Assembly: GCF_000248075.1 (NCBI RefSeq)
Contig: NZ_BAFB01000128.1
Coordinates: 1 to 42,116 of the forward strand
Reading direction: 5' to 3'
Source of the DNA: Gordonia otitidis NBRC 100426
Lineage (GTDB): Bacteria; Actinomycetota; Actinomycetes; Mycobacteriales; Mycobacteriaceae
Length of the DNA: 42,116 nt
The number at the start of each line of letters is the position of its first letter. Within the stretch, counting starts at the first letter, position 1. The position numbers and the translations under genes were made by a program. The notes beneath the pieces are model-generated. The model ran no database searches. It saw nothing but the letters and a program-made list of their open reading frames with translations, and was not told the DNA's origin. Below, piece by piece: positions 25,373 to 32,904 of this stretch.

Positions 25373-27111
25373 CGGTCAGCCTTTCGGTGTGCCACCGCGG
25401 CGAGAAGTACCGGCAGCGGTGTGGTCGTCACGATCACCTCGACACCAGCGTCGAGTGCTGCGGATACCCCGGCGTCGGTCTCGAAGTACGCGCCCGTCAC
25501 GACGCGGCAGTTCTCGGGAATCTCTACGGTCTCCCCGCCGGACGCGGCGATCGCGGCGTCCGCGTCGAACACCTCGACACCCTGCGCGGTTTCGGACACC
25601 GCCCGGAGCGGGGCGATCGCGGCGGCCCAGCGTGCCAGTGCTGCGAGATCGGCGTCGTCGTCGACTCGTGTCGCCCTTCCGCCGATCTCACCGTCGAATA
25701 TGCGGGCGCCGGTGGCGTCGACCGTAACGATGCGGCCGGCGAGTGCTGGCGCGGTTCCCGCACCGCAACCCACGACGCAGGGCGTATCGAGCGCCCTACT
25801 GACCACCGCCGCATGCGATGTGGCACCACCGTGCTCGGTGACAACCGCCGAGGCGGCGATCATGCCGTGTACGTCCTCCGGACTCGTCGATTCACGCACG
25901 AGAATCGATCCCGGATTCCGTTGTGCCTCATCCGCAGTGAGTACGACTCGTCCCACGGCGTATCCCGGACTCGCCGAGACCCCAGTGGCCAGTGGTTGCG
26001 TGTCACCCACCGCATCGGCATCGATACTCGGCCTCAGCAGGTGTCGGACCTGATCGGCGGTGACACGCGAGCAGGCTGTTGCCTCCTCAATGGCGTTCTC
26101 GCCGACCAGCGCCGCTGCGATACGGACCGCGGCCCTCGCGGTGCGCTTGGCCGGCCTCGACTGCAGCAGGTAGAGCTCGCCGTGCTGCACGGTGAACTCG
26201 ATGTCCTGCGCGTCGGCGCCCTCGCGGTCAAGTAGATCTGCTGCGGCGATGAGCTCGTCGTGCAGGTACGCGCGATTGCTCGCCAGCCACGCCAATGGCT
26301 GCGGCGTGACGCGCCCGGAGACGACGTCTTCGCCCTGCCCGCGGGGTAGGTACTCGCCGTATGGGTCCTTGGCACCCGTGAGCGGATTGCGAGTGAACAG
26401 CACACCGGTACCAGAATTTTCGTCGAGGTTGCCGAACACCATCGCCTGTACCGTCACGGCGGTGCCGATATCGTCGGGTATGCCGTAGTGCGCCCGGTAG
26501 GCCTTCGCCCGACGTGATTGGCTGGAATCGAACACCGCAGCAACGGCTTTGCGCAGCGCGGTCATCGGATCGGTTGGAATCGTGTCGCCGGTCTCGTCGG
26601 CGATGGCGGCCGTTACGGCTGCGGTGTCCGGCAAATCCTCGAGATCCTCGACGCATCCCGACACGAGCTTTCCGTAGAGGGCGACGAACCGGCGGTGCAC
26701 GTCGGCTGCGAAGTCGGCGTGCGAGGTCTCCGCGGCAAGCGCGCTCTCGGTGTCCGGGTTGATGCCGAGATTGAGGATCGTGTCCATCATCCCCGGCATC
26801 GACACCGCAGCACCCGAGCGCACCGACACCAGCAGCGGATGCTCACCGCGGCCGAAGGTACGTCCGGTGCGATCCTCGAGATAGGAGACCCCCTCTACGA
26901 TCTCGGCGAAGAGTTCGTCAGACAGTCGCTTGCCCGAGGCGAAGTAGTCGGCGCACGACGTCGTGGTCACGACGAAGGCCGGCGGTACGCGCAGGCCGAG
27001 TGCACTCATGCGCCACAGGCTCCAGGCCTTACCACCTACCAGTTCTCGCGCCGGTTCGTCGTCGAGCTCGGTGATGCGGAGCACCGACGGATTGGTCACC
27101 TGTGCAGTCAT
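25369..27111 (-). CDS. Pyruvate-phosphate-dikinase-like ATP-grasp/swivel protein without PEP barrel
   Basis: A 580-aa protein. Residues 1-330 are the PPDK ATP-binding domain: Lys28 (GGKAWSL), Arg98 (SVRSGA), Glu305, Gln317 and Arg319 keep the spacing of PPDK Lys22, Arg92, Glu323, Gln335 and Arg337 as I recall it. Residues 375-480 are the swivel domain with phosphohistidine His433 in GGATSHAA. The C-terminal PEP/pyruvate barrel (about 350 aa of a usual 870-900) is absent, replaced by about 90 unassigned residues. Short forms exist in mycobacteria (PpdK). It probably phosphorylates its own His with ATP and passes phosphate to a separate acceptor subunit. ATG 27111 overlaps the upstream stop by 4 nt. 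Confidence 0.88.
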   Translation of the reverse strand: MTAQVTNPSVLRITELDDEPARELVGGKAWSLWRMSALGLRVPPAFVVTTTSCADYFASGKRLSDELFAEIVEGVSYLEDRTGRTFGRGEHPLLVSVRSGAAVSMPGMMDTILNLGINPDTESALAAETSHADFAADVHRRFVALYGKLVSGCVEDLEDLPDTAAVTAAIADETGDTIPTDPMTALRKAVAAVFDSSQSRRAKAYRAHYGIPDDIGTAVTVQAMVFGNLDENSGTGVLFTRNPLTGAKDPYGEYLPRGQGEDVVSGRVTPQPLAWLASNRAYLHDELIAAADLLDREGADAQDIEFTVQHGELYLLQSRPAKRTARAAVRIAAALVGENAIEEATACSRVTADQVRHLLRPSIDADAVGDTQPLATGVSASPGYAVGRVVLTADEAQRNPGSILVRESTSPEDVHGMIAASAVVTEHGGATSHAAVVSRALDTPCVVGCGAGTAPALAGRIVTVDATGARIFDGEIGGRATRVDDDADLAALARWAAAIAPLRAVSETAQGVEVFDADAAIAASGGETVEIPENCRVVTGAYFETDAGVSAALDAGVEVIVTTTPLPVLLAAVAHRKADR

Positions 27112-27716
27112 TCCTCCCGCTCCTGCCCCATCATGCGCAGCAGGTGCTCGTGCATCTGGTACCAGACCGTGTGATAAGAATCGAGCCGCACGTTGCTGAC
27201 ATAGTCCCGGTCGCCACGGTCGACACGTTGCAGCGCGACGTCGAGCCTCGAGACGAACCGCTTCGTGATCGGATCCGAGCCTGCGAACGGTGCCAGGACC
27301 GATTCCGCGCGTTCGTGCAGACGCGCGAGCCTGTCGATGACCTTGTCGTCGTAGTCGGCATCGGAATGATCGTTCGGCTGTTGCACCCCATCGACGGTGA
27401 CGGTCTGCCACGACGTCATGAGTGAGAGCATCTGCTTGTTGACGCCCTTCTCGAAGTCCGCAAGGGCAGCAGCGAGTTCGGCGTCGTTGCGCTGCTCGGC
27501 GAATGCCTCGGAATACACCGAGTCGAGGTGTTCCCGGCCTGCGGGAGTGATCATGTATGAGCCTCGTGCGGCCATCACCTGGGCGTCGGCGACCGCGGCC
27601 TCCAGGTTCTGCGACACCGTCACGTCATCCTGCTCGATGATGTCGACGAGCTGTTCGGCGCTCGCGAGTTGCTTCAGCGTGAGGCCGTGCAGGGTCAGAT
27701 CTTTCGGGTCAAGCAT
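27108..27716 (-). CDS. Small helical protein between ligase and dikinase genes
   Basis: A 202-aa protein of no family I can name. GGAGG stands 6 nt before ATG 27716. The first 75 residues (LHGLTLKQLASAEQLVDII to MITPAGREHLDSV) look like a winged-helix fold in which ITPAGRE is the wing; the rest is a long helical bundle (LADFEKGVNKQMLSLMTSW; DKVIDRLARLHERAESVL). No DNA-binding role need follow: its overlap with both the ligase (8 nt) and dikinase (4 nt) genes suggests a subunit of the dikinase complex, as small third subunits accompany phenylphosphate synthase. This is inference. Confidence 0.75.
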   Translation of the reverse strand: MLDPKDLTLHGLTLKQLASAEQLVDIIEQDDVTVSQNLEAAVADAQVMAARGSYMITPAGREHLDSVYSEAFAEQRNDAELAAALADFEKGVNKQMLSLMTSWQTVTVDGVQQPNDHSDADYDDKVIDRLARLHERAESVLAPFAGSDPITKRFVSRLDVALQRVDRGDRDYVSNVRLDSYHTVWYQMHEHLLRMMGQEREE

Positions 27717-29205
27717 TTTCAACCTCCTTGTGATGCGCCATCGCCTCGCGGACGGTGCGTCGCAACGACTTCCCGACCGAACTCTTCGGCAGTTCGTCCC
27801 AGAACTCGATGTGGCGGGGTCGTTTGAATCCGGCCAGTTGCGTGCTGCAGTGGTCGACGATCTCCTGCTCGGTCACGTCTTCGCGAACCACGACCGCGGC
27901 GCTGACTCGCTGGCCCCACCGCTCGTCGTCGACCCCGACGACCGCGGCCTCGCGCACCGCGGGGTGGGTGAGCAGTACGTCCTCGACCTCCCGGGGATAG
28001 ACGTTGAACCCGCCGCTGATGATGACGTCATGACGTCGGTCGAGCAGGTACAGATATCCGTCGTCGTCGAGTTGTCCGATGTCGCCGGTGCGTAGCCACC
28101 CGTCCGCGCCGACCGTCTCCGCGGTCGCCTCGGGCCGCTGCCAGTAGCCACTCATGGTGTGCGGACCTCTGGTACACACCTCGCCCGCGGCCCCTGCCGG
28201 GAGCGAGTTTCCCTGCGCGTCACGGATATCGACCTCGACGAACGTGTAGGCCTTCCCGGCCGACGCGAGACGCTCCGGCGTGTGCTCGTGCGGCTGCAGG
28301 CACGTGATCGCCAGTGGCGCCTCGGCCTGTCCGTAGAGCTGAGCGAACACCGGTCCGAGCTTGTCGATCCCACGTCTGAGGAGCGCCGGAGCGATCGGCG
28401 CGCCCCCGTAGCAGAGGCGGGTCAATCCCAGTCGATCCCGGTCGATCACCGCGTCCTCGATCAGCATCGCGATCATGGTGGGCACCATGAATGTCGACGT
28501 CGCGCCGTACTCGACTGCCGCGTCGACGAATCCCTGCGGCGTGAACCTGTCGAGGATGACGCTGCTGCCGCCCTTGACCAGGTGGGGCAGGAAGAATGCA
28601 CCACTACCGTGCGTGATCGGCGCAGCGTGCAGCATCACCGAGTCGGGCCCAAGGTTGGGGAGCAGGTCGACGAGGAAGTTCGCCACCTCGGCGAGTTCGC
28701 TTCGCGTCGTGAGAATCACGGCCTTGGGCTTGCCGGTAGTACCGCCCGTGTAGGCCAGTCGCAGCGGCGCCTCCGGATCGCGGACCACGCGGCACGGCCC
28801 GTCGGGCGCCGACGCGATCATAGTGTCGAGTTCGTCTGTCCCGATGACGATGTCAGTTCGCTCGGGGACCCGCCCGTCGGTGATCAGCGCACGCGAGCCA
28901 GAGTCGACGATCTTGTAGGCCAGTTCGACGTCGGTCTCTCGGGCATTGAGTGGCACCCGCACCAGTCCGGCCTTGGCCAGCGCGTAGTACGTCACGACAC
29001 CGTCGATTCCGTTGGGCACCAACACCGCGACGTGATCGCCCGGCGCCAGTCCTCGTGCGAGCAGCGCGGTACCGAGACGATCGGTGACCGTGTCGAACTC
29101 GGCGAAGCTGATATTTCGTCGACCCTGGATCAGTGCCGGTGCGTCACCGAAGGTGCGCGCAGCCCTGCTGATGAGATCGGCGAGTTGCATGTGCTGTCCG
29201 CTCAC
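27709..29205 (-). CDS. Acyl-CoA synthetase of the carboxylation operon
   Basis: A 498-aa complete AMP-forming ligase. Motifs: P-loop AYTGGTTGKPKA, YGQAEAP (adenylate site), GWLRTGDIG, the hinge region DRRHDVIISGGFNVYP and the catalytic lysine in PKSSVGKSLR. It would convert the acid released by the carboxylase into a CoA thioester for the thiolase downstream. The GTG at 29205 overlaps the preceding stop as GTGA, with GAGGG 7 nt upstream; ATG 29190 is the alternative. The acid substrate cannot be named; the family includes medium-chain, aromatic and 3-keto-acid ligases. Confidence 0.92.
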   Translation of the reverse strand: MSGQHMQLADLISRAARTFGDAPALIQGRRNISFAEFDTVTDRLGTALLARGLAPGDHVAVLVPNGIDGVVTYYALAKAGLVRVPLNARETDVELAYKIVDSGSRALITDGRVPERTDIVIGTDELDTMIASAPDGPCRVVRDPEAPLRLAYTGGTTGKPKAVILTTRSELAEVANFLVDLLPNLGPDSVMLHAAPITHGSGAFFLPHLVKGGSSVILDRFTPQGFVDAAVEYGATSTFMVPTMIAMLIEDAVIDRDRLGLTRLCYGGAPIAPALLRRGIDKLGPVFAQLYGQAEAPLAITCLQPHEHTPERLASAGKAYTFVEVDIRDAQGNSLPAGAAGEVCTRGPHTMSGYWQRPEATAETVGADGWLRTGDIGQLDDDGYLYLLDRRHDVIISGGFNVYPREVEDVLLTHPAVREAAVVGVDDERWGQRVSAAVVVREDVTEQEIVDHCSTQLAGFKRPRHIEFWDELPKSSVGKSLRRTVREAMAHHKEVENA

Positions 29206-30713
29206 TGCGCACCCTCGGTCGACGCGTGCGGACGTCCGACGCGGTACAACTCGTCGGCGAGGGGGGAACCGTGGTTCCACTTGACCCACTCCTCGTCGAG
29301 ATAGCGGAACTTCTCGTCGTGCACCACGGGACTGAACCCTCGTGCACGACGGTTGTATTCATCGATGTCGATACGTCCGGCGCTGGTGGTCCAGAGTGCA
29401 CTCTTCGCGTCGAGTGTCGACCCGCCGCGCAATTCGCCACCGACGGTCGGCGCGAAATCGTCGTCGACGAGCACCGAGTAGGGGATGCCGCTCATCATGT
29501 TCTGGTTGAGATTGGAGTAGCGCGCCATCGAGTACCGGTTGGTCTTCTGCTGGGGGAACCCGATGAGTCCCACCATCTCGGCGAGATAGTCACGGGCGTA
29601 CTCGTCGTTCATCAGCGGCTTGAACCGCTGCACGCGTTCGTCAATGTCGAACCAATCGCTCTGCCGGTACGTGCCTGCCAGATGGGCGAAATCCTTGCCG
29701 ACAGACGAATACACCAGTGCGCCCGCGTCGATCATCTGCTCACGACTCCACGTGGCCATCCGCTTCCACAGGTCGGCGGTCGCCTCGGTGAGGATGTCGC
29801 GGTAGTGCTCCATCGTCTCCGCGAGGACCTCGGCGTTCTCCATGCCCACCGGGACGTAGCCGTCGGTCAACGGATCGGAGGTGTACATACCGACGGCGGC
29901 GATGTTCGCTGCGTCGTAACTCGGCTCCGCCTCGAACGATGCCCAGTCGTCCACCAGACGGAAGTTCGTGTCGGAGAATACGATCGGGATGGTGAGGTTG
30001 TTGTGCGGCAACGTGACCGCGATTCCGTCGAGCCACGGGTAGTCGCCCTCGGTAAGGTCGAAGAAGTCGCGGACGAGCAGTTGCCGATTGTCGCCGAAGT
30101 TGTACGGCCCGCTGTTGTGGATTCCGATCCGGCACTCACAGTGCGCGAGGAAGGCGTACTGCGACAGTGTGGCAAGCAGTTTCACCGTCGCCGTGTGCAG
30201 ACGGTCGCCGCTGCTCACTCCGTGCAGCTGGTCGTTGAATCCGTCGAGGGTGCGCTCGGGCAGGAACTGCGAACGATCACCGAACTCTTTGTTGCTGACA
30301 TGACCGTCGTTGCGGTGGTAGGAGAGGTTGAACCGCCTGCTGAAGTCCAGGACGTCGAGGACATCGTCGGCGGCGTCCTGCGGCCGGATCAGGCCCCACG
30401 ACATCAACATCTCCCGACCGAGCAGGTAGAACGCGGGCATCCCCCACGCGGCGTTGACGGTGTTGACCTTGAAGCTGGCCTCTCGGACCCGATCGCCGAG
30501 TTCCTCTGCCGGAATAACCGATTCGATCTCACGCAGCTGGGTGGGGAGGCGGTAGAAGCTGTTCAGATAGCTCAACAGCATGTAGGGGTTCATCGGGAAG
30601 AGCTTCGACTCCTGGACCGTGCGGGTGATACACAGCCAGTAGGTGGTGTCGCTCAGATTGCGGAGGAAGCTGTTCGATTCCAACAGATCGGTGTAGCGGA
30701 TCTCTCGTGACAT
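29202..30713 (-). CDS. Unknown protein, family member A (partner of swivel proteins)
   Basis: A 503-aa soluble protein I do not recognise. It shares landmarks with two other proteins in this window (32901-34100 and the C-terminal part of 34097-35824): a LFPMNPYMLLS segment, LGREMLMSWG, a LDFSRRFNLSYHRNDG stretch, NSGPYNFGD and WLDGIAVTLPHNN. All three are adjacent or fused to phosphohistidine swivel domains, so I infer that it binds the molecule that receives the phosphate. This copy has an extra 100 C-terminal residues ending in EEWVKWNHGSPLADELYR. It starts 14 nt after the swivel gene and overlaps the ligase gene by 4 nt. No signal peptide or membrane helix is seen. Confidence 0.85.
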   Translation of the reverse strand: MSREIRYTDLLESNSFLRNLSDTTYWLCITRTVQESKLFPMNPYMLLSYLNSFYRLPTQLREIESVIPAEELGDRVREASFKVNTVNAAWGMPAFYLLGREMLMSWGLIRPQDAADDVLDVLDFSRRFNLSYHRNDGHVSNKEFGDRSQFLPERTLDGFNDQLHGVSSGDRLHTATVKLLATLSQYAFLAHCECRIGIHNSGPYNFGDNRQLLVRDFFDLTEGDYPWLDGIAVTLPHNNLTIPIVFSDTNFRLVDDWASFEAEPSYDAANIAAVGMYTSDPLTDGYVPVGMENAEVLAETMEHYRDILTEATADLWKRMATWSREQMIDAGALVYSSVGKDFAHLAGTYRQSDWFDIDERVQRFKPLMNDEYARDYLAEMVGLIGFPQQKTNRYSMARYSNLNQNMMSGIPYSVLVDDDFAPTVGGELRGGSTLDAKSALWTTSAGRIDIDEYNRRARGFSPVVHDEKFRYLDEEWVKWNHGSPLADELYRVGRPHASTEGAQ

Positions 30714-30727
30714 GTCGGCAGGTCTTT

Positions 30728-31432
30728 CTACTTGTCGAGTTTCCAGATGCGGGCGTGGCCGGTGTCTCCGGTCTCGTATGCGTCGGCGGCGGGCGGAGCC
30801 ACGGACGTCTCGATCTCAACGCGGTCACCGTCGGAGAGACCGTCGATTCGGCAGTTCATCAGCGTCGGCACCCCGTACTCGCGGGCGAGGATGCCCAGGT
30901 GCGAGCGCACCGTTCCGCCCAGACAGATGACACCGTGGAAGCCCTCGAGGATGGGCGCGGTGAGTGTGCCGCCCGAATCGTCGATGACGGCGATAATGTT
31001 CTCCGGCACGCCGCTGGCCAGCAGCTCCATGACCTGCTCGATCCGCGAGATGCGCGCGACGATGCCCACCGTGTTGCTAGTCGTGGTCTGCACGTTGTCG
31101 CCACGCCCCGATAGCGACTGATCACTGCTGCCCTCGTCGGCGACGAAACCCTTGTCGCCGCCCTCGGGACGCCGATACTTCTCCGGTTCGGAGTCCAAGG
31201 ACGCCGTCGCGGAGAACTCGAAGCGATACCCGCTGTCGAGCGCGTCCTGCTCGATGGCGCGCGCATCGTCGAGCGTGAACAGGTCAGCGGAGAAGACGTC
31301 GCGCTTCCAGTCGAAGTCCGCATTGGATGTACGGGTTCCGGTGAGTTCCCGGATTGCACCGTTGTAGCGCTTGGGCAGTGGGAGGGTCTCTGACGTTCCC
31401 CACTTGGGGGCTATCGTTGACGAGTCGGACAT
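30728..31432 (-). CDS. Stand-alone PEP-utiliser swivel (phosphohistidine) protein A
   Basis: A 234-aa protein, first gene of the leftward operon; GGAG lies 7 nt before ATG 31432. Residues 125-215 are a PEP-utilising-enzyme mobile domain: a strand IIAVIDDSGGTLTAPIL, then GVICLGGTVRSHLGILAREYG with candidate phosphohistidine His178, and VPTLMNC. The Thr that normally sits two residues before the His (TSH) is Arg here (RSH). There is no ATP-grasp or PEP-binding domain, so it must be charged by another protein, most likely the dikinase-like protein at 25369-27111. The N-terminal 120 residues are polar and unassigned. The shared 18-bp element lies 129 nt upstream. Confidence 0.85.
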   Translation of the reverse strand: MSDSSTIAPKWGTSETLPLPKRYNGAIRELTGTRTSNADFDWKRDVFSADLFTLDDARAIEQDALDSGYRFEFSATASLDSEPEKYRRPEGGDKGFVADEGSSDQSLSGRGDNVQTTTSNTVGIVARISRIEQVMELLASGVPENIIAVIDDSGGTLTAPILEGFHGVICLGGTVRSHLGILAREYGVPTLMNCRIDGLSDGDRVEIETSVAPPAADAYETGDTGHARIWKLDK

Positions 31433-31523
31433 GGTGGGACTCCTTGGTCTGAGAAGCATCGCGCCCAACAGTCGTGCCGCCATATGCCCTGGTCAGAGGG
31501 CCGTATCTGGTGCACGAGCCGGG

Positions 31524-31561
31524 TGTGATGTAAACCTATTGACGCTGCTTCATGTGATGTA
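31524..31561. repeat. Direct repeat TGTGATGTA in the regulator intergenic region
   Basis: TGTGATGTA occurs at 31524-31532 and 31553-31561, 29 nt apart start to start, between the divergent swivel and LuxR genes. The second copy adjoins the 18-bp element. A similar TGATGTGA lies at 32462-32469 next to the other copy of the element. They may be extra regulator contacts. Confidence 0.45.
31533..31538 (-). promoter_or_regulatory. Candidate -10 hexamer for the leftward operon
   Basis: TAGGTT on the minus strand, 22 nt downstream of the 18-bp element and 95 nt before the start codon at 31432. The rightward copy of the element has TATTCT 23 nt downstream, so the geometry is similar. No good -35 is present, as expected for an activated promoter. 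Confidence 0.4.
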
Positions 31562-31578
31562 GTCCACATTGGGGGACA
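31561..31578 (-). promoter_or_regulatory. 18-bp shared element upstream of the leftward operon
   Basis: On the minus strand it reads TGTCCCCCAATGTGGACT, differing at one position from the copy at 32438-32455. GTCC and GGAC form a partial dyad eight bases apart. It lies upstream of the leftward operon and also 36 nt before the LuxR start, so the LuxR protein may control both itself and the operon. Confidence 0.7.
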
Positions 31579-31613
31579 CTTTCGCGAGCAGCTCGGCACG
31601 AGGAGTCACCGTC

Positions 31614-32396
31614 ATGGCAATCACCACTTCCACCTGGACCCCGCCTGCGATCCTGGACGTCGAGGACTACCGCAAGGCGTTCGAGATCATCTCGGGTTGC
31701 CACGACGCCTCGACACTCGCCCAGTTCCGCGAGGGCCTCGTCGAGGCGCTGTGTCGGCATCTCGATGTCTCCAACGTGTCGTTCTTCTCGGGGTCGACCT
31801 TTCACCTCGTGTTCGAGGACACGACACCGCTGACGTCGGGCATGACCGCGAAGATGTTGCCCGAGTATCAGGAGCGCTGGGCGTCACATGACGTCTTCGG
31901 GTCTCCGCCCGCCGTGCGACAACTGTTGACCTCCTCGGTCGCGTCACTCGCCGAGCTCGAGAACCAGCACCGTCTGCCGTCGTCGTCGGAGGCATACGTC
32001 CGGCACTTCCTGCACGAGCGCTGGCATGTCGGATCTGCTGCGGGAATGCGTCTTCCGCTCGCGGGTGGACGCATCGCGCTCATCGGACTGTTCGGCAAGA
32101 ACGCGGCCGACCTCGGACCGCACGAGATCGGTGTACTGCGTCTCGTCGGTCAGCAACTCGCACCGGTGACTAAGCGGCTACCCATCGAGCCGGCACTGCA
32201 GGCCGTCCGTAACCTCACGGGACGTCAACGCGAAGTGGTGAAGCTCGTCGCCGACGGTCAGAGCAACGCGCAGATCGCCGACATTCTGTGTATCGCAGAG
32301 GATTCGGTGAAGAAGTACGTCACCCGAATCCTCCACCAGACCGGCTGTCAGTCACGACTGGAGCTGGCGCTCATCGCACGGGACGCCACTCTCTGA
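31614..32396 (+). CDS. LuxR-family transcriptional regulator of the locus
   Basis: A 260-aa regulator. Residues 20-185 are a GAF-like sensory region (LVEALCRHLDVSNVSFFSG; MRLPLAGGRIALIGLFGK) with no recognisable ligand motif. Residues 195-257 are a LuxR/GerE helix-turn-helix: LTGRQREVVKLVADGQSNAQ, then IADILCIAEDSVKKYVTRIL. AGGAG is 8 nt before ATG 31614. There is no phospho-receiver domain, so it probably senses a small molecule such as the pathway substrate. It lies between the two divergent gene sets, and the 18-bp elements near 31570 and 32446 are its likely binding sites. Confidence 0.9.
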   Translation: MAITTSTWTPPAILDVEDYRKAFEIISGCHDASTLAQFREGLVEALCRHLDVSNVSFFSGSTFHLVFEDTTPLTSGMTAKMLPEYQERWASHDVFGSPPAVRQLLTSSVASLAELENQHRLPSSSEAYVRHFLHERWHVGSAAGMRLPLAGGRIALIGLFGKNAADLGPHEIGVLRLVGQQLAPVTKRLPIEPALQAVRNLTGRQREVVKLVADGQSNAQIADILCIAEDSVKKYVTRILHQTGCQSRLELALIARDATL

Positions 32397-32437
32397 ACGA
32401 GGTGCATCCCCAGGATTCGACGTTGCTCGCCTAATTC

Positions 32438-32455
32438 TGTCCCCCAAAGTGGACT
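32438..32455 (+). promoter_or_regulatory. 18-bp shared element upstream of the rightward operon
   Basis: TGTCCCCCAAAGTGGACT, identical at 17 of 18 positions to the element at 31561-31578 read in the direction of its operon. It ends 68 nt before the start at 32524. It stands immediately upstream of where a -35 would be if TATTCT (32479-32484) is the -10, the usual place for an activator. Confidence 0.7.
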
Positions 32456-32478
32456 GCCGGTTGATGTGATCTGGTTCA

Positions 32479-32484
32479 TATTCT
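32479..32484 (+). promoter_or_regulatory. Candidate -10 hexamer for the rightward operon
   Basis: TATTCT begins 23 nt after the 18-bp element and lies 39 nt before the start codon. TTGATG at 32461 is only 12 nt upstream and cannot serve as a normal -35. Confidence 0.4.
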
Positions 32485-32523
32485 GCGAAGACCCAATGCT
32501 CGCAGAAAGGGCAAGGACACATC

Positions 32524-32904
32524 ATGTCACCATCGCTCGACCACGCTGGTACCGGCGTCAATCTCTTTGCTACAGCCAATCTTTCGGGTACCGCCCGTTG
32601 GTTCGAAGACACCTCGGACGTCCTCGACATCGACGACGACGACCTCGAGGACACGATCGCCTTCGTCCACAAGGGGGGCATGACCTTCTTGTCCCCCATC
32701 CTCCCCGACCTCAAAGGCATCGTCTGCACCGCGGGAAGCCGTGAGTCACACCTCGCCATCCTCTCGCGCGAATCCGCGGTTCCGTGTGTCCTCGCAGCGC
32801 AATTGGCGGCGGACGTTCCCTCCGGCGCACAGGTGACGCTCGGACTCACCGACGCCGAGACCGCCACGATCGACATCGTCGAGTCACCGGCGGTGATCGC
32901 GTGA
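32524..32904 (+). CDS. Stand-alone swivel (phosphohistidine) protein B
   Basis: A 126-aa protein consisting almost only of the PEP-utiliser mobile domain: a VLDIDDDDLEDTIAFVHKGG segment, FLSPILPDLKGIVC and GSRESHLAILSRESAVPC with candidate phosphohistidine His76. The position of the His and the FLSPIL motif match the first 120 residues of the fused protein at 34097-35824 exactly, so this gene plus the next one is a split version of that protein. AGAAAGGG lies upstream of ATG 32524. Its TGA overlaps the next start (GTGA at 32901-32904). It needs an external kinase, probably the ATP-grasp protein of the leftward operon. Confidence 0.85.
   Translation: MSPSLDHAGTGVNLFATANLSGTARWFEDTSDVLDIDDDDLEDTIAFVHKGGMTFLSPILPDLKGIVCTAGSRESHLAILSRESAVPCVLAAQLAADVPSGAQVTLGLTDAETATIDIVESPAVIA

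Noticed and set aside
28159..30710. Long plus-strand frames (381 aa and 494 aa) opposite the ligase and unknown-protein genes
   Set aside because: They follow the codon pattern of the opposite strand, lack ribosome sites and would run against a coupled operon.
32461..32484. TTGATG and TATTCT as a standard -35/-10 promoter
   Set aside because: The spacer is only 12 nt. TATTCT alone with the upstream 18-bp element fits an activated promoter better.
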